Assembly (NCBI GenBank): GCA_944380725.1
Contig: CALWIK010000020.1
Location: 62,001 to 126,000 of the forward strand
Origin: an uncultured Clostridia bacterium
Lineage (GTDB): Bacteria > Bacillota > Clostridia > Oscillospirales > Acutalibacteraceae
Length of the DNA stretch: 64,000 nt
Direction: 5' to 3'
Shown: positions 1 through 8,684 of the stretch, piece by piece
Layout: every line of letters begins with the position of its first letter
Numbering within the stretch: position 1 is the first letter of the stretch
Translations under genes and position numbers: made by a program
The notes under the pieces: model-generated
Databases searched by the model: none
What the model was told of the DNA's origin: nothing
What the model saw: the letters and a program-made list of their open reading frames with translations, nothing else

Positions 1-1
1 G

Positions 2-595
2 ATTGACTCGTTAATAAAAAATTATTCTGCTAACTACAATAATAATTCAGCCAAATTAGTTACGGACTCTAAATGGTTTGTTGTATGTAATCTGAAGAAA
101 AATGACGCTATAAAATTAAATTTAGATCAGTATGTAGAATTATTTATGCCACTTATTAGTGCAAATAAAATTAAAGCTAAAGTTGTTTCTATTAACCAGC
201 AGGACAAAAATTCTGTTGGGGCGGTTGTCTTTGAATGTGATTATATAGATGACAATATTTTATGTATACGTAGTGAGCCAATTAAAATTAGTATTGCAGA
301 ATATAGTGGAATATACATAAGTAAGGATGCAATACATGAAAAGTTGTTGACTCGGAATATTGTTGACAACGAAACAAAAAAAGGAAAAAATGAAGAGAAA
401 AATGTTAAAGGTGTGTATGTTAGGCGTGGTAGGCAAGTGGTTTTTAGAGAAATAGATATTATTTTTTCTGATAAAGATTATATTATCTGTAATTCAGATG
501 AAAACAATGCTAACTTATTTTCTGGTAGAACAATAAAAGAATATGATGAGATTGTTGTTAAAGGAAGAGATCTTTATGATGGCAAGTTTATTTGA
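2..595 (+). CDS. HlyD-like protein, 5' end cut off by window
   Basis: The reading frame is open from the left edge to the stop at 593-595, so only the C-terminal ~197 residues are present; the ATG at 146 is internal. The segment with TDSKWFVVCNL followed by beta-rich sequence and the terminal KGVYVRRG...DIIFSDKDY pattern resembles the membrane-fusion (HlyD/RND adaptor) proteins that sit just upstream of sepF in many Oscillospiraceae. Family membership is by recollection of that pattern and of gene order. Function there is unknown; an envelope or secretion role is inferred. No membrane segment is visible in the part present. Confidence 0.6.
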   Translation: MDSLIKNYSANYNNNSAKLVTDSKWFVVCNLKKNDAIKLNLDQYVELFMPLISANKIKAKVVSINQQDKNSVGAVVFECDYIDDNILCIRSEPIKISIAEYSGIYISKDAIHEKLLTRNIVDNETKKGKNEEKNVKGVYVRRGRQVVFREIDIIFSDKDYIICNSDENNANLFSGRTIKEYDEIVVKGRDLYDGKFI

Positions 596-654
596 ATTTT
601 ATGACTGTAAAAGTTGCTGAAAATAGAAAATCTTTTTATAAATCATAAAATTTA

Positions 655-683
655 TTGACATTGATAGTAAAATTGTTCATAAT
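655..683 (+). promoter_or_regulatory. Probable sigma-A promoter for sepF
   Basis: TTGACA (655-660), 17-base spacer, CATAAT (678-683). It lies in the 209-base gap after the HlyD-like gene and gives sepF its own start of transcription, with a leader of roughly 115 bases in which I see no strong structure. Confidence 0.6.
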
Positions 684-804
684 ATTATTATACAGTTATG
701 ATTTTTTATATTTTTCTTTTGATATATTATATAAATTTCATGTTAAGAATAGCTTTGCTGTTTTTAGATAAATTTTTGTTTAAAATTTTTAGGAGGTTAG
801 AAAT

Positions 805-1257
805 ATGTCAGGATTAGTGCAAAAATTTAAGGAAATGTTAACTCCACCGGAGGATGAATTCGATTATGAATATGAAAATGATAATTATGAAAATTTAAAC
901 AAAAAAAACGATTCTAAAATTGCTCAAAATCGTGCCAGCGCTCAGAATAATAAAGTTGTGAACATTCATGCAACAGCTCAGTTACAGGTAGTTCTTTTTA
1001 AACCAGAACGTTTTGGAGAAGACACTAGAGCTATTGCAGATGAGCTTATAAAAATGCATACTGTTGTTTTGAACCTTGAAAATACTAATAAGGATGTTTC
1101 TCGTCGTATTATAGATTTTTTAAGCGGTGTAGCGTACGCTAATAGTGGTCAGATAAAAAAAGTGGCTACAAACACATTTATTATTACTCCTTATAATGTG
1201 GGTTTAACAGGTGACGATCTTTTGGATGAACTTGAAAACAATGGCGTTTATTTCTAG
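805..1257 (+). CDS. sepF: Cell division protein SepF
   Basis: SepF tethers FtsZ filaments to the membrane and bundles them at the division site. The 150-residue protein has the family layout: short N-terminal amphipathic segment (MSGLVQKFKEML), an acidic, disordered linker (residues ~15-50) and the C-terminal SepF core (~60-150) with the RAIADEL, VVLNLENT and RIIDFLSG blocks. An AGGAGG ribosome site sits 7 bases before the ATG. It is followed after 31 bases by divIVA, the usual Firmicutes order, although yggS, ylmG and ylmH, which often lie here, are absent. Confidence 0.95.
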   Translation: MSGLVQKFKEMLTPPEDEFDYEYENDNYENLNKKNDSKIAQNRASAQNNKVVNIHATAQLQVVLFKPERFGEDTRAIADELIKMHTVVLNLENTNKDVSRRIIDFLSGVAYANSGQIKKVATNTFIITPYNVGLTGDDLLDELENNGVYF

Positions 1258-1288
1258 TTTTCACCAGAGAAGCTTGGAGGAGTAATTT

Positions 1289-1969
1289 ATGTTAACAGTT
1301 AATGATATCAAAGATGCTAAATTTAGAAGAACTAATATTGGTGGCTATAAGGCTGAAGATGTTGATAATTTTTTGGATGAAGTTCAAATTTCTTATGAAA
1401 AACTTCAGAAGGAGAATTTAAATCTGACTCAGAAGATTAAAATTTTAGCAGATAGAGTTAGTCAGTATAAAAAAGATGAGGATAGTGTAAAAATAGCACT
1501 AGTAGGTGCACAAAAACTAGCTAATTCTGCAATTGCTGATGCTAAAAAAGAGGCTAATACAATTATAGAAAACGCTAAAAAGGAAGCAAACTTTATTGTG
1601 AATAATGCTAATAGAGAGATAATGAGCCAAAAGGAAACTTTAATTAATTTAAAAAAGGCAGTTAAGGATTTTCGTTCGAATATTTTGTCTTTATATAAAG
1701 AACACCTTAAATTAGTAAATTCTTTTAATGCAGAAGATAGATTGCCAGCTGATTTTAAAGATAAAATCAAGAGTCCAAGTAATGATGACTTTAACCCGGA
1801 AGAATTAGATATTCATTCTGATTCTGGATTTGAACAGGATGATTGTAAAACTGAACCTGAGAATGCGCAAGAAAATATTTCGTCTGAAAAATTTTCTGAT
1901 TTAAAATTTGGAGAAGATTACGACGTTAGTAAGGACTTGAATGAAGAACCTGTGGGACTGTTAAGTTGA
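1289..1969 (+). CDS. divIVA: DivIVA-domain protein
   Basis: Coiled-coil scaffold that binds curved membrane at poles and septa and recruits division or cell-wall proteins. The N-terminus (residues 1-35) carries the conserved membrane-binding motif with FRRTNIGGYKAEDVDNFLDEV-like sequence, then a long coiled coil (~30-135) rich in Ala-Lys-Glu heptads, and an acidic tail (~150-226) of low complexity that is probably disordered. The ribosome site GGAGG precedes the ATG. Position between sepF and ileS is typical. Confidence 0.92.
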   Translation: MLTVNDIKDAKFRRTNIGGYKAEDVDNFLDEVQISYEKLQKENLNLTQKIKILADRVSQYKKDEDSVKIALVGAQKLANSAIADAKKEANTIIENAKKEANFIVNNANREIMSQKETLINLKKAVKDFRSNILSLYKEHLKLVNSFNAEDRLPADFKDKIKSPSNDDFNPEELDIHSDSGFEQDDCKTEPENAQENISSEKFSDLKFGEDYDVSKDLNEEPVGLLS

Positions 1970-2006
1970 TGCAGTCCCTAAAATTTTTAAGGAGAGTTTG
2001 TTATAA

Positions 2007-4805
2007 ATGCCTAAAGACTATAATGATACATTAAATCTACCACAAACTAAATTTTCCATGCGTGCCAATTTGCCGCAGACTGAACCTCTTTTTTTGCAAA
2101 AATGGGAAGAAAATAAATTATATTATAAATTAATGAAAAAAAATCAAGGTAAGCCGACTTATGTGGTACATAATGGGCCTCCCTATGCAAATGGAAGTAT
2201 TCATATGGGGCATGCTTTGAACCATATTTTGCAGGAATTTGTGGTTAGGTACAAGAATATGTCTGGTTTTAAGGCGCCTTTTGTGCCGGGGTGGGATACT
2301 CATGGGTTGCCTACTGAACTTAAGGCAAGAAAAAAAGCTGGAGTAAATAATTCATCGGATATATCTGATATAAAACTCCGTGATTTGTGTAAGGACTTTG
2401 TTGTGGATTATATAGAAGATCAAAAGACGCAATTTAAAAGACTCGGAATTTTAGCAGACTGGGATCATCCTTATGTTACATTACAAAAAGAATATGAAGC
2501 AAAGCAGATCGAAGTTTTTGCTAAGATGGCTTGCGATGGATATATCTATCGAGGTTTAAAGCCTGTTTATTGGTGTTCGGATTGTAAAACAGCCCTTGCT
2601 GAAGCTGAGATAGAGTATGCAAATGATATTTGTTACTCTATTTATGTTAAGTTCAAAATAAAAAACGATAATAGTAGGATATCTAAGTTAAATAATGTAG
2701 ATTTAAGCAGGACGTATTTTGTCATTTGGACAACTACAGCTTGGACCTTACCGGGAAATGTTGCTATTTGCGTTGGCTCAGAATTTAATTATAATATTGT
2801 AAAATGTGAAGACGAATATTATATTATTGCTGATAGGCTTTGTGATTCTGTGATGAAAAAGGCTGGAAAAGAAAATTACAAAGTAGTGACTTCGATAAAG
2901 GGATCAGAGCTTGAGTTTATGACTGTAGAACATCCGTTTTTGGACAGAGATTCATTGGTGATTGTGGGAGACCATGTGACGTTGGATTCAGGAACAGGTT
3001 GTGTGCATACTGCTCCTGGCCATGGTGTAGAGGATTTTGAAGTTTGCCAGAAATATGGAAATATTAACGTTATTGTTCCAGTTGATGATAATGGAATTTT
3101 AACCGAAGAGGCAGGAAGGTTTGCAAGACTTAGTACCGAAAAAGCCAGCAAGCCAATTACACAACATCTTGATGATATAGGGGCTCTGTTTGCGACAGAA
3201 AAAATTGAACATCAATATCCGCATTGCTGGAGATGCAAACATCCTGTTATATTTAGAGCAACTGAACAATGGTTTTGCTCAATTGATGATTTTAAAGATA
3301 ATGTGTTATCTGAAATAAAAAAAGTTAGGTGGATTCCGGAATGGGGTCAAGAAAGAATCTCTTCAATGGTTCGTGAACGTAAAGATTGGTGTATTTCTCG
3401 GCAGAGGAAATGGGGTGTCCCTTTGCCAATTTTCTTTTGTGAAGATTGTGGGAAACCATTGATAGACAAAGAAGCTATGTTGAATGTAGCAAAAATGTTT
3501 AAAGATGAAGGCTCAGATTCTTGGTTTGTAAGGCCGGCTGAAGAGATTTTGCCTGCCGGGATAGCATGTAAAAAATGTGGAAGCCGTAAATTTAGAAAAG
3601 AAACTGATATCATGGATGTTTGGTTTGATTCTGGCGTATCGCATGCAGCAGTTTGTGAACAGAGAGAAGACCTTGCTTGGCCAGCAGATTTATATTTTGA
3701 GGGTGCTGATCAATATAGAGGCTGGTTTCAGTCTTCACTTTTAACGTCTGTTGCGACAACTAGAAAGGCTCCTTACAAAATGGTGATTTCTCATGGATGG
3801 GTTGTTGACGGAGAGGGAAAAAAACAATCTAAATCGTTGGGCAACGGAATGGAACCACAGAAAATAGTTAATCAGTACGGTGCGGATATTTTAAGATTAT
3901 GGGTGGCTTCTTCAGACTATCACGCGGATGTTCGGCTGTCGCAAGAAATATTAAAGCAATTGTCTGAGGCGTATAGAAAAATTAGGAATACGGTTCGGTA
4001 TATGTTAGGCAATCTTTATGATTTTAATCCAAATAAAAATATGCTGGATTTAAACAAGCTTTTGCCTTTAGATAAATGGGCTATTTGTAAATTGAATAAG
4101 CTTATTAAAAATGTTTTGACATCTTATGAAGAATTTGAATTCCATAAAGTTTATCATAACATACACAGATTTTGTGTTGTGGATATGTCTAATTTTTATC
4201 TTGATGTTTTAAAAGATAGACTTTATGTTGAACGTGCAGATGGATTTTCTCGAAGATCAGCTCAAACGGTAATTTATTTAATTTTGAATGCGATGACAAA
4301 ACTTCTTGCTCCAATTTTAGCATTTACAACTGAAGAAATCTGGCAGTGTATGCCTCATGTAAAAGGTGAGGAGACTGAATCGGTATTATTTAATTCTATG
4401 CCAGAAATTTTAAATATAAATGTTTCAGAAGAATTTGAAAAAACTTGGGATCAAATTGTTGATATAAGAACCGAAGTTCAAAAATCTCTTGAAGTGGCTA
4501 GAAAAAACAAAATCATTGGTTCTTCTCTTGAAGCTTGTGTAAATTTATATTGTAATGACGGTTTATATAACTTTATTTTACCTTTAATTAGCGATTTAAA
4601 GGATATTTTTATAGTTTCTCAAGTAAATTTAGATAAAAATATTGGAGGAATTGATGCTACGACAGATATAAAAGGACTAAATGTTACTATAAGTTGTGCA
4701 AAGGGAGAAAAGTGTGAACGTTGTTGGGTTTTTAGTGAAACTGTGGGAAACAATACTACAGGTGAACAGATCTGTAGCCGGTGTGCAGAGATATTAAATA
4801 AATAA
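2007..4805 (+). CDS. ileS: Isoleucyl-tRNA synthetase
   Basis: Charges tRNA-Ile with isoleucine in the cytoplasm. At 932 residues it has the normal bacterial length. The class I signature HMGH is at residues 66-69 and the KMSKS-equivalent KQSKS near residue 607. The CP1 editing domain shows GTGCVHTAPGHG, and the C-terminal zinc site has CERCW and CSRC. A GGAGAG ribosome site precedes the ATG, 37 bases after divIVA. That gap is too small for a T-box leader, so isoleucine control, if any, is not local. Confidence 0.98.
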   Translation: MPKDYNDTLNLPQTKFSMRANLPQTEPLFLQKWEENKLYYKLMKKNQGKPTYVVHNGPPYANGSIHMGHALNHILQEFVVRYKNMSGFKAPFVPGWDTHGLPTELKARKKAGVNNSSDISDIKLRDLCKDFVVDYIEDQKTQFKRLGILADWDHPYVTLQKEYEAKQIEVFAKMACDGYIYRGLKPVYWCSDCKTALAEAEIEYANDICYSIYVKFKIKNDNSRISKLNNVDLSRTYFVIWTTTAWTLPGNVAICVGSEFNYNIVKCEDEYYIIADRLCDSVMKKAGKENYKVVTSIKGSELEFMTVEHPFLDRDSLVIVGDHVTLDSGTGCVHTAPGHGVEDFEVCQKYGNINVIVPVDDNGILTEEAGRFARLSTEKASKPITQHLDDIGALFATEKIEHQYPHCWRCKHPVIFRATEQWFCSIDDFKDNVLSEIKKVRWIPEWGQERISSMVRERKDWCISRQRKWGVPLPIFFCEDCGKPLIDKEAMLNVAKMFKDEGSDSWFVRPAEEILPAGIACKKCGSRKFRKETDIMDVWFDSGVSHAAVCEQREDLAWPADLYFEGADQYRGWFQSSLLTSVATTRKAPYKMVISHGWVVDGEGKKQSKSLGNGMEPQKIVNQYGADILRLWVASSDYHADVRLSQEILKQLSEAYRKIRNTVRYMLGNLYDFNPNKNMLDLNKLLPLDKWAICKLNKLIKNVLTSYEEFEFHKVYHNIHRFCVVDMSNFYLDVLKDRLYVERADGFSRRSAQTVIYLILNAMTKLLAPILAFTTEEIWQCMPHVKGEETESVLFNSMPEILNINVSEEFEKTWDQIVDIRTEVQKSLEVARKNKIIGSSLEACVNLYCNDGLYNFILPLISDLKDIFIVSQVNLDKNIGGIDATTDIKGLNVTISCAKGEKCERCWVFSETVGNNTTGEQICSRCAEILNK

Positions 4806-4817
4806 ACTTTATATTGT

Positions 4818-4851
4818 GGTGTATCGAAAGATACACCGTTATTTTAATTTT
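4818..4851 (+). terminator. Hairpin after ileS, probable weak terminator
   Basis: Perfect 8-bp stem GGTGTATC/GATACACC closed by a GAAA tetraloop (4818-4837), followed by GTTATTTTAATTTT. The tail is T-rich but interrupted, so it may act as an attenuator between ileS and lspA. Confidence 0.55.
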
Positions 4852-4870
4852 GAAAAGTGAGGATAAATGA

Positions 4871-5326
4871 ATGTGGCTAACTTTTTTAGTAGTTATTCTT
4901 GTTGTTGTCGATCAAATTTTAAAATATATTGCTAATGCAAATTTAAAAGATGCGGGTGATATTACAGTTATTCCCGGTTTTCTTCAACTAGTTTATATAG
5001 AAAATAGCGGTGCAGCATTTGGAATACTTCAAAATCAACGATGGTTTTTTATTATTTTTGCTGTTGCTATGATTTTGGTTTTTGTTTATTTGATAAAAGT
5101 CAGAAAAATAAATGATAGACTTTTTTTAGTCTCTGCTGCCTTAATAATTGCAGGAGGATTAGGCAATTTTATAGATAGGCTTTCTTTAGGCTATGTGATT
5201 GATTATATAAAAATATCTTTTTTTCCTCCAGTTTGTAATTTTGCAGATTATTGTATAACATTTGGTGTGATAATTTTAACCTTTTATATATTATTTTTTT
5301 ATAATAAAAAGGACGTTTTAAAATAG
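4871..5326 (+). CDS. lspA: Lipoprotein signal peptidase II
   Basis: Integral membrane aspartyl protease that removes signal peptides from prolipoproteins. The protein has 151 residues and four hydrophobic segments. The family blocks are visible: the DQxLK motif near the N-terminus (VVDQILKY), the ENSGAAFG loop, and the two catalytic-Asp regions GNFIDR and NFADY. The ribosome site is GTGAGGA. The gene is followed after 12 bases by rluD, the standard Firmicutes pairing. Confidence 0.96.
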   Translation: MWLTFLVVILVVVDQILKYIANANLKDAGDITVIPGFLQLVYIENSGAAFGILQNQRWFFIIFAVAMILVFVYLIKVRKINDRLFLVSAALIIAGGLGNFIDRLSLGYVIDYIKISFFPPVCNFADYCITFGVIILTFYILFFYNKKDVLK

Positions 5327-5338
5327 GAGTAAAATTTT

Positions 5339-6280
5339 TTGGAAAAAATCATTGAAATTTTTATTGATGTGAGTTGTTTAGGAGAACGGCTAGACAAAGT
5401 AATTAAAACAAAGAGCAACGATGAAATTACTCGATCTTATGCTCAAAAACTTATAAAAGATAAATGTGTACAAGTTGATGGGCGATTAGTTGAAGATAAG
5501 AATTATAAAGTTCAGTTAAACCAAATAGTAAGAATTTTCATTCCAGAACCTGAAATTTTAAATCTAAAACCAGAAAATATACCATTAGAAATCATTTATG
5601 AAGATACTGATATTTTAGTTGTTAATAAGCCTAAAGGATTGGTAGTGCATCCAGCATCGGGCAATTACTCTGGAACTTTAGTTAATGCGCTTATGTATCA
5701 TTGTAGAGAAAACCTATCGAATATAAACGGTATAATTAGGCCAGGAATTGTTCATAGAATAGATAAGGACACAAGTGGTCTTTTAATGGTTGCTAAGAAT
5801 GATTTTTCTCACAAAATGTTATCTGAACAAATAAAAAAACATTCTTTTTTGCGAGAATATGAATCCGTGGTTTACGGTACGTTTAAAGACTTTAAAGGAA
5901 CAATTAATGCACCAATTGGAAGACATAAATATGATCGAAAAAAAATGGCTGTAATTAAAGAAAATTCAAAGAATGCCATAACTCACTATAAGGTTTTAAA
6001 ACAGTATAATGGATTTGCCCATGTTAGGCTAAAATTAGAAACAGGCAGAACTCACCAAATACGTGTACATATGGCTTATATTGGGCATCCTGTTGCAGGA
6101 GACAAAGTATATGGTCCAAGGCGGCAGGTTATTAAAAGATTGTCCGGGCAATGTCTGCATGCTAAATATATCGGATTTTTACACCCAAGAACATTAAAGT
6201 ATCTTGAATTCGAAAGTGATTTGCCGCCGTATTTTAAAAATTTTTTACGCACACTTTCTTTTAATATGCCAAATATGTAG
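5339..6280 (+). CDS. rluD: RluD-type ribosomal large-subunit pseudouridine synthase
   Basis: Converts specific uridines of 23S rRNA to pseudouridine. The 313-residue protein has an N-terminal S4 RNA-binding domain (~10-75) and a RluA-family catalytic domain (~85-300) with the catalytic-Asp motif HRIDKDTSGLL and the GRTHQIRVH block. The start is TTG at 5339, preceded by AGGAG; no better ATG lies nearby. Which uridines are modified cannot be told from sequence, so the symbol marks subfamily resemblance only. Confidence 0.9.
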   Translation: MEKIIEIFIDVSCLGERLDKVIKTKSNDEITRSYAQKLIKDKCVQVDGRLVEDKNYKVQLNQIVRIFIPEPEILNLKPENIPLEIIYEDTDILVVNKPKGLVVHPASGNYSGTLVNALMYHCRENLSNINGIIRPGIVHRIDKDTSGLLMVAKNDFSHKMLSEQIKKHSFLREYESVVYGTFKDFKGTINAPIGRHKYDRKKMAVIKENSKNAITHYKVLKQYNGFAHVRLKLETGRTHQIRVHMAYIGHPVAGDKVYGPRRQVIKRLSGQCLHAKYIGFLHPRTLKYLEFESDLPPYFKNFLRTLSFNMPNM

Positions 6281-6328
6281 ATAACAGGATGAAAAAATTT
6301 TTGCAACTTATCTTTTATTTTTTGGTTA

Positions 6329-6372
6329 ACACATGGTAGATATAAGCTTATAAACCTTGTGTGCTATTTTTT
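6329..6372 (+). terminator. Terminator of the rluD transcript
   Basis: Stem ACACATGGT/ACCTTGTGT (one T-T mismatch) with a loop that itself contains TATAAGCTTATA, followed by GCTATTTTTT. It separates rluD from the structured element at 6464. Confidence 0.6.
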
Positions 6373-6463
6373 CTACGACAGATTTCATCTTTTTTTACTT
6401 TCAGGAGAAATTATAATTTACATTAATCAAAATTTCTACAACCAAAAAGGAGAAAGAGCATCC

Positions 6464-6556
6464 AAAATCTTACCAATAGTTAGATTTTGATTTCAGCTAC
6501 AAAATAAAGTGGCTGAAGCGCGCGACTTTGTCGGGCAGATGCCCTAGTGCTTTTTT
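6464..6556 (+). ncRNA. Compact structured RNA or attenuator, unknown class
   Basis: This lies in a 312-base gap between genes. About 90 bases are denser in GC than their surroundings and fold almost completely: stem 1 AAAATCT/AGATTTT (6464-6488), stem 2 TTCAGCTAC/GTGGCTGAA (6492-6517) with an A-rich loop, then GCGC/GTGC enclosing CGAC-TTT-GTCG and a GGC/GCC hairpin (6518-6550), ending in TTTTTT. It could be a free small RNA or a terminating leader of the next gene, whose start is 37 bases beyond the T-run. A TATAAT-like box at 6412-6417 lacks a good -35 partner. I do not recognise the family. Confidence 0.5.
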
Positions 6557-6592
6557 ATTTATAAAAATAACATAAAGAAAGGGACGAACCAA

Positions 6593-7468
6593 ATGTCTCA
6601 AAAAAAGTTAAAAGAAATAGAGTATAATGTAGATTATAGAACAGGAGATAAAACGTTAGTACAAAAATCAAAAGCAATAACAACATCTATCCCAAGAGAA
6701 AATTTATCAAATAAATATTTTCATAAAGATAAAAATGCAAAAATACCGCTAAGTTTTGACAAAGAAAAAGAAAACAAAAAAACATCTACATTAGATGTAG
6801 GAAGTATAAAAGTTTCACGTTATACGAGTTCACGAATTAACGTTTATAGATTCATTTTAGCAAGCATAACTATAATTTTAGCCGTTATTGGTATTATAAT
6901 TTTATTTTTTGCAATCAATCGTTCTACTTCAGTCATAATGGATTCTTCTACATATGCAAAATATAATAATTATATTGCACCCGTTGTGATGCATGACCCA
7001 ACTCCATTTAATTCTCCACAAGAAGCAAAACCAGATATGATAATATCCTCATGCATATGGCGAAATATCTTTCAAAATGGTGCTGATTACTACAAGGAGG
7101 TTGACGAGCAAGGTTTAACGTTGATGCCAATATCAGAGGTAAAAAATGCGGCTATAGACTTATTTGGAACAGAATCGGTTGTAAAGACAACAGAAAATAT
7201 ATTTGGCAATTTTTACTCATATACGCAGGGGGAAGATTTTTTTCATATCGGCCCAATTAGTAATTTAGGGACATTCGTGCCACATATTGAAGAAATAACC
7301 GAGAAAAATGATGAATTAAATTTATTAGTTTCTTATTTATCACGAGATGACAAAAATACAGGTGAAGATAGGTCTGAAATGTCTGTGCCAATTAAGCAAA
7401 TGATATACAAACTAAAATTAAATGATAAAAATAACAAATATTATATTTATGCAGTAGAGAAACTATGA
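6593..7468 (+). CDS. Single-pass membrane protein of unknown function
   Basis: The protein has 291 residues: a charged, Lys-rich N-terminal region (1-82) that should face the cytoplasm, one strong membrane helix (~84-107: FILASITIILAVIGIIILFF), then an extracytoplasmic domain of ~180 residues with no Cys-rich or catalytic motif that I recognise. The C-terminal domain has repeated beta-like patterns (GNFYSYTQGEDFFHIGP). I do not recognise the family. The start ATG is preceded by AAAGGGAC. It follows the structured RNA at 6464-6556 and converges with the unknown operon on the other strand. Confidence 0.7.
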   Translation: MSQKKLKEIEYNVDYRTGDKTLVQKSKAITTSIPRENLSNKYFHKDKNAKIPLSFDKEKENKKTSTLDVGSIKVSRYTSSRINVYRFILASITIILAVIGIIILFFAINRSTSVIMDSSTYAKYNNYIAPVVMHDPTPFNSPQEAKPDMIISSCIWRNIFQNGADYYKEVDEQGLTLMPISEVKNAAIDLFGTESVVKTTENIFGNFYSYTQGEDFFHIGPISNLGTFVPHIEEITEKNDELNLLVSYLSRDDKNTGEDRSEMSVPIKQMIYKLKLNDKNNKYYIYAVEKL

Positions 7469-7470
7469 TG

Positions 7471-7875
7471 CTAAATTATTAAGTATATTAGTGCAAAGAT
7501 AAGACTCAAATCACAACCTTCATCGATTAAAAGCATAATTAATAACAAGATTAAACTTTTTTCCTGATCTTTTAAAAGATCAGAAAAAATGTCAAAATTA
7601 TTCTGTTTGTTTGATGTTAACGGCTGAATTTGTTCTTTATTGTAATCATATAAGCTATTTTTGATATTTTGTGGATTGGATATTTTTTCATCTTTTTTTA
7701 ATTGTCCTGTTGTTTCTTTTTTAACTGAGTTGTGATTGTTAGATTCTTTTAATTCGCTGATTTTTTCGCTTGATTTTAGTGACTGCTTAGCTCGTCTTTG
7801 CATTTCTCTAACACGTCGTACGGCTTCTTGCTGCATACGTTGCATATCTTCTAAATTTTCAAAACCATTATTCAT
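7471..7875 (-). CDS. Unknown protein with amphipathic N-terminus and hydrophobic tail
   Basis: The protein has 134 residues. The N-terminal third is an Arg/Gln-rich helix (MQRMQQEAVRRVREMQRRA), the middle is a low-complexity Lys/Asn/Ser linker, and the last ~30 residues (LILLLIMLLI...LIFALIYLII) are strongly hydrophobic, consistent with membrane attachment by the C-terminus. It has a GAGGG ribosome site. It is the last gene of a three-gene minus-strand operon. I do not recognise a family; similar small proteins occur in Clostridia without assigned function. Confidence 0.65.
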   Translation of the reverse strand: MNNGFENLEDMQRMQQEAVRRVREMQRRAKQSLKSSEKISELKESNNHNSVKKETTGQLKKDEKISNPQNIKNSLYDYNKEQIQPLTSNKQNNFDIFSDLLKDQEKSLILLLIMLLIDEGCDLSLIFALIYLII

Positions 7876-7916
7876 AGTATTACCCTCAATAAAATTTATA
7901 ATATTTGTTAATTGAC

Positions 7917-8279
7917 TTAAAATATGCCCTGATTTTTTAATATTGGTAAAATTTTGAACATCTGCATCATTTTTATCGATTCATTAAGTTTTATTTGTCG
8001 TTTTGTGCTTAAATAAGGTCGTAGAGCTGAAAGTAAGCGTGTGTTGTCGTCTTCTTTATTTATAGAAGAGAGAATTGGCATAAGCTTTATTATTGTTTGC
8101 ATAGCTTCTATTGGAAGAATTTCATCCTGACTAGTTTGTTCTGAATCCTCTTTTTTTGTTGAAGAATTTTTTTCTAAACTGTCCATACTAGAATTTATAA
8201 TATTGCTTAAATTTTTTATATTGGATATATTTTCTTTGTTGGAGAGCAAATCTATTAATTTTCCTGTTAAGTCATTCAT
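7917..8279 (-). CDS. Unknown small helical protein
   Basis: The protein has 120 residues, with an N-terminal half rich in Asn/Ser/Lys and a C-terminal half with an LRPYLSTKRQIKLNESIKMM helical segment ending in KILPILKNQGIF. It starts one base after the stop of the upstream gene, whose last codons supply the ribosome site GGGAGAAAG, so the two are translationally coupled. The C-terminal pattern recalls uncharacterised Clostridia proteins encoded in the same small operon; function is unknown. Confidence 0.65.
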   Translation of the reverse strand: MNDLTGKLIDLLSNKENISNIKNLSNIINSSMDSLEKNSSTKKEDSEQTSQDEILPIEAMQTIIKLMPILSSINKEDDNTRLLSALRPYLSTKRQIKLNESIKMMQMFKILPILKNQGIF

Positions 8280-8280
8280 T

Positions 8281-8526
8281 TTAACTTTCTCCCAGCAGTT
8301 TTTTTATTAAATTTTGAGCTTGCGGTGTGGCTAAAATTTTATTTGCCATATTTTTATTTGCCAATATTTTTTTTATTTTTTGTGCATCGGATGGATTTAA
8401 ATTTTCTAATAAATTTTCTATATCTCCATTTTGAGAAGCTTGTTTTAGCTCTTCGGGACTTTTTCCTAATTGGTTAGACACCGATTTAAATAAATTTTCA
8501 AATTTTTTATTATTTTCGTTAGACAT
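8281..8526 (-). CDS. Unknown small helical protein, first gene of a three-gene operon
   Basis: The protein has 81 residues when started at the ATG at 8526; an in-frame GTG at 8538 overlaps the GAGGTG ribosome site and is less likely. The sequence is all-helical, with LGKSPEELKQASQNGDIENLLENL and a repeat-like ANKNMANKILATPQAQNLIKKLL. No catalytic motif, signal peptide or membrane segment is visible. With the two downstream genes it forms a compact minus-strand operon convergent with the membrane-protein gene at 6593. Confidence 0.7.
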   Translation of the reverse strand: MSNENNKKFENLFKSVSNQLGKSPEELKQASQNGDIENLLENLNPSDAQKIKKILANKNMANKILATPQAQNLIKKLLGES

Positions 8527-8610
8527 ATTATATATCACCTCTTGTATTATGGTATGATATAATCAGCAAAAGTATGAAATTAAAAATCTTATATTAAAAT
8601 CTTAAGCTAA

Positions 8611-8630
8611 GTGTATATAATTGTATACAC
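8611..8630. promoter_or_regulatory. Near-perfect 20-bp inverted repeat, possible operator
   Basis: GTGTATA-TAATTG-TATACAC has matching 7-bp arms. It lies in the divergent space between the unknown operon (minus) and the CBS gene (plus), a good place for a repressor site. No regulator gene is adjacent. Confidence 0.4.
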
Positions 8631-8684
8631 AGGAAATAATTAACTTGAATAATAGATTTTATTTTTTGAAGAGATGATATAATT

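Noticed and set aside
1970..2006. T-box leader for ileS
   Set aside because: Only 37 bases separate divIVA and ileS, and no T-box motif or antiterminator is visible.
6464..6556. Firm call as tracrRNA of a type II CRISPR system
   Set aside because: No Cas gene or repeat array occurs in the window, and its putative anti-repeat is already paired within the RNA itself; only a resemblance is noted.
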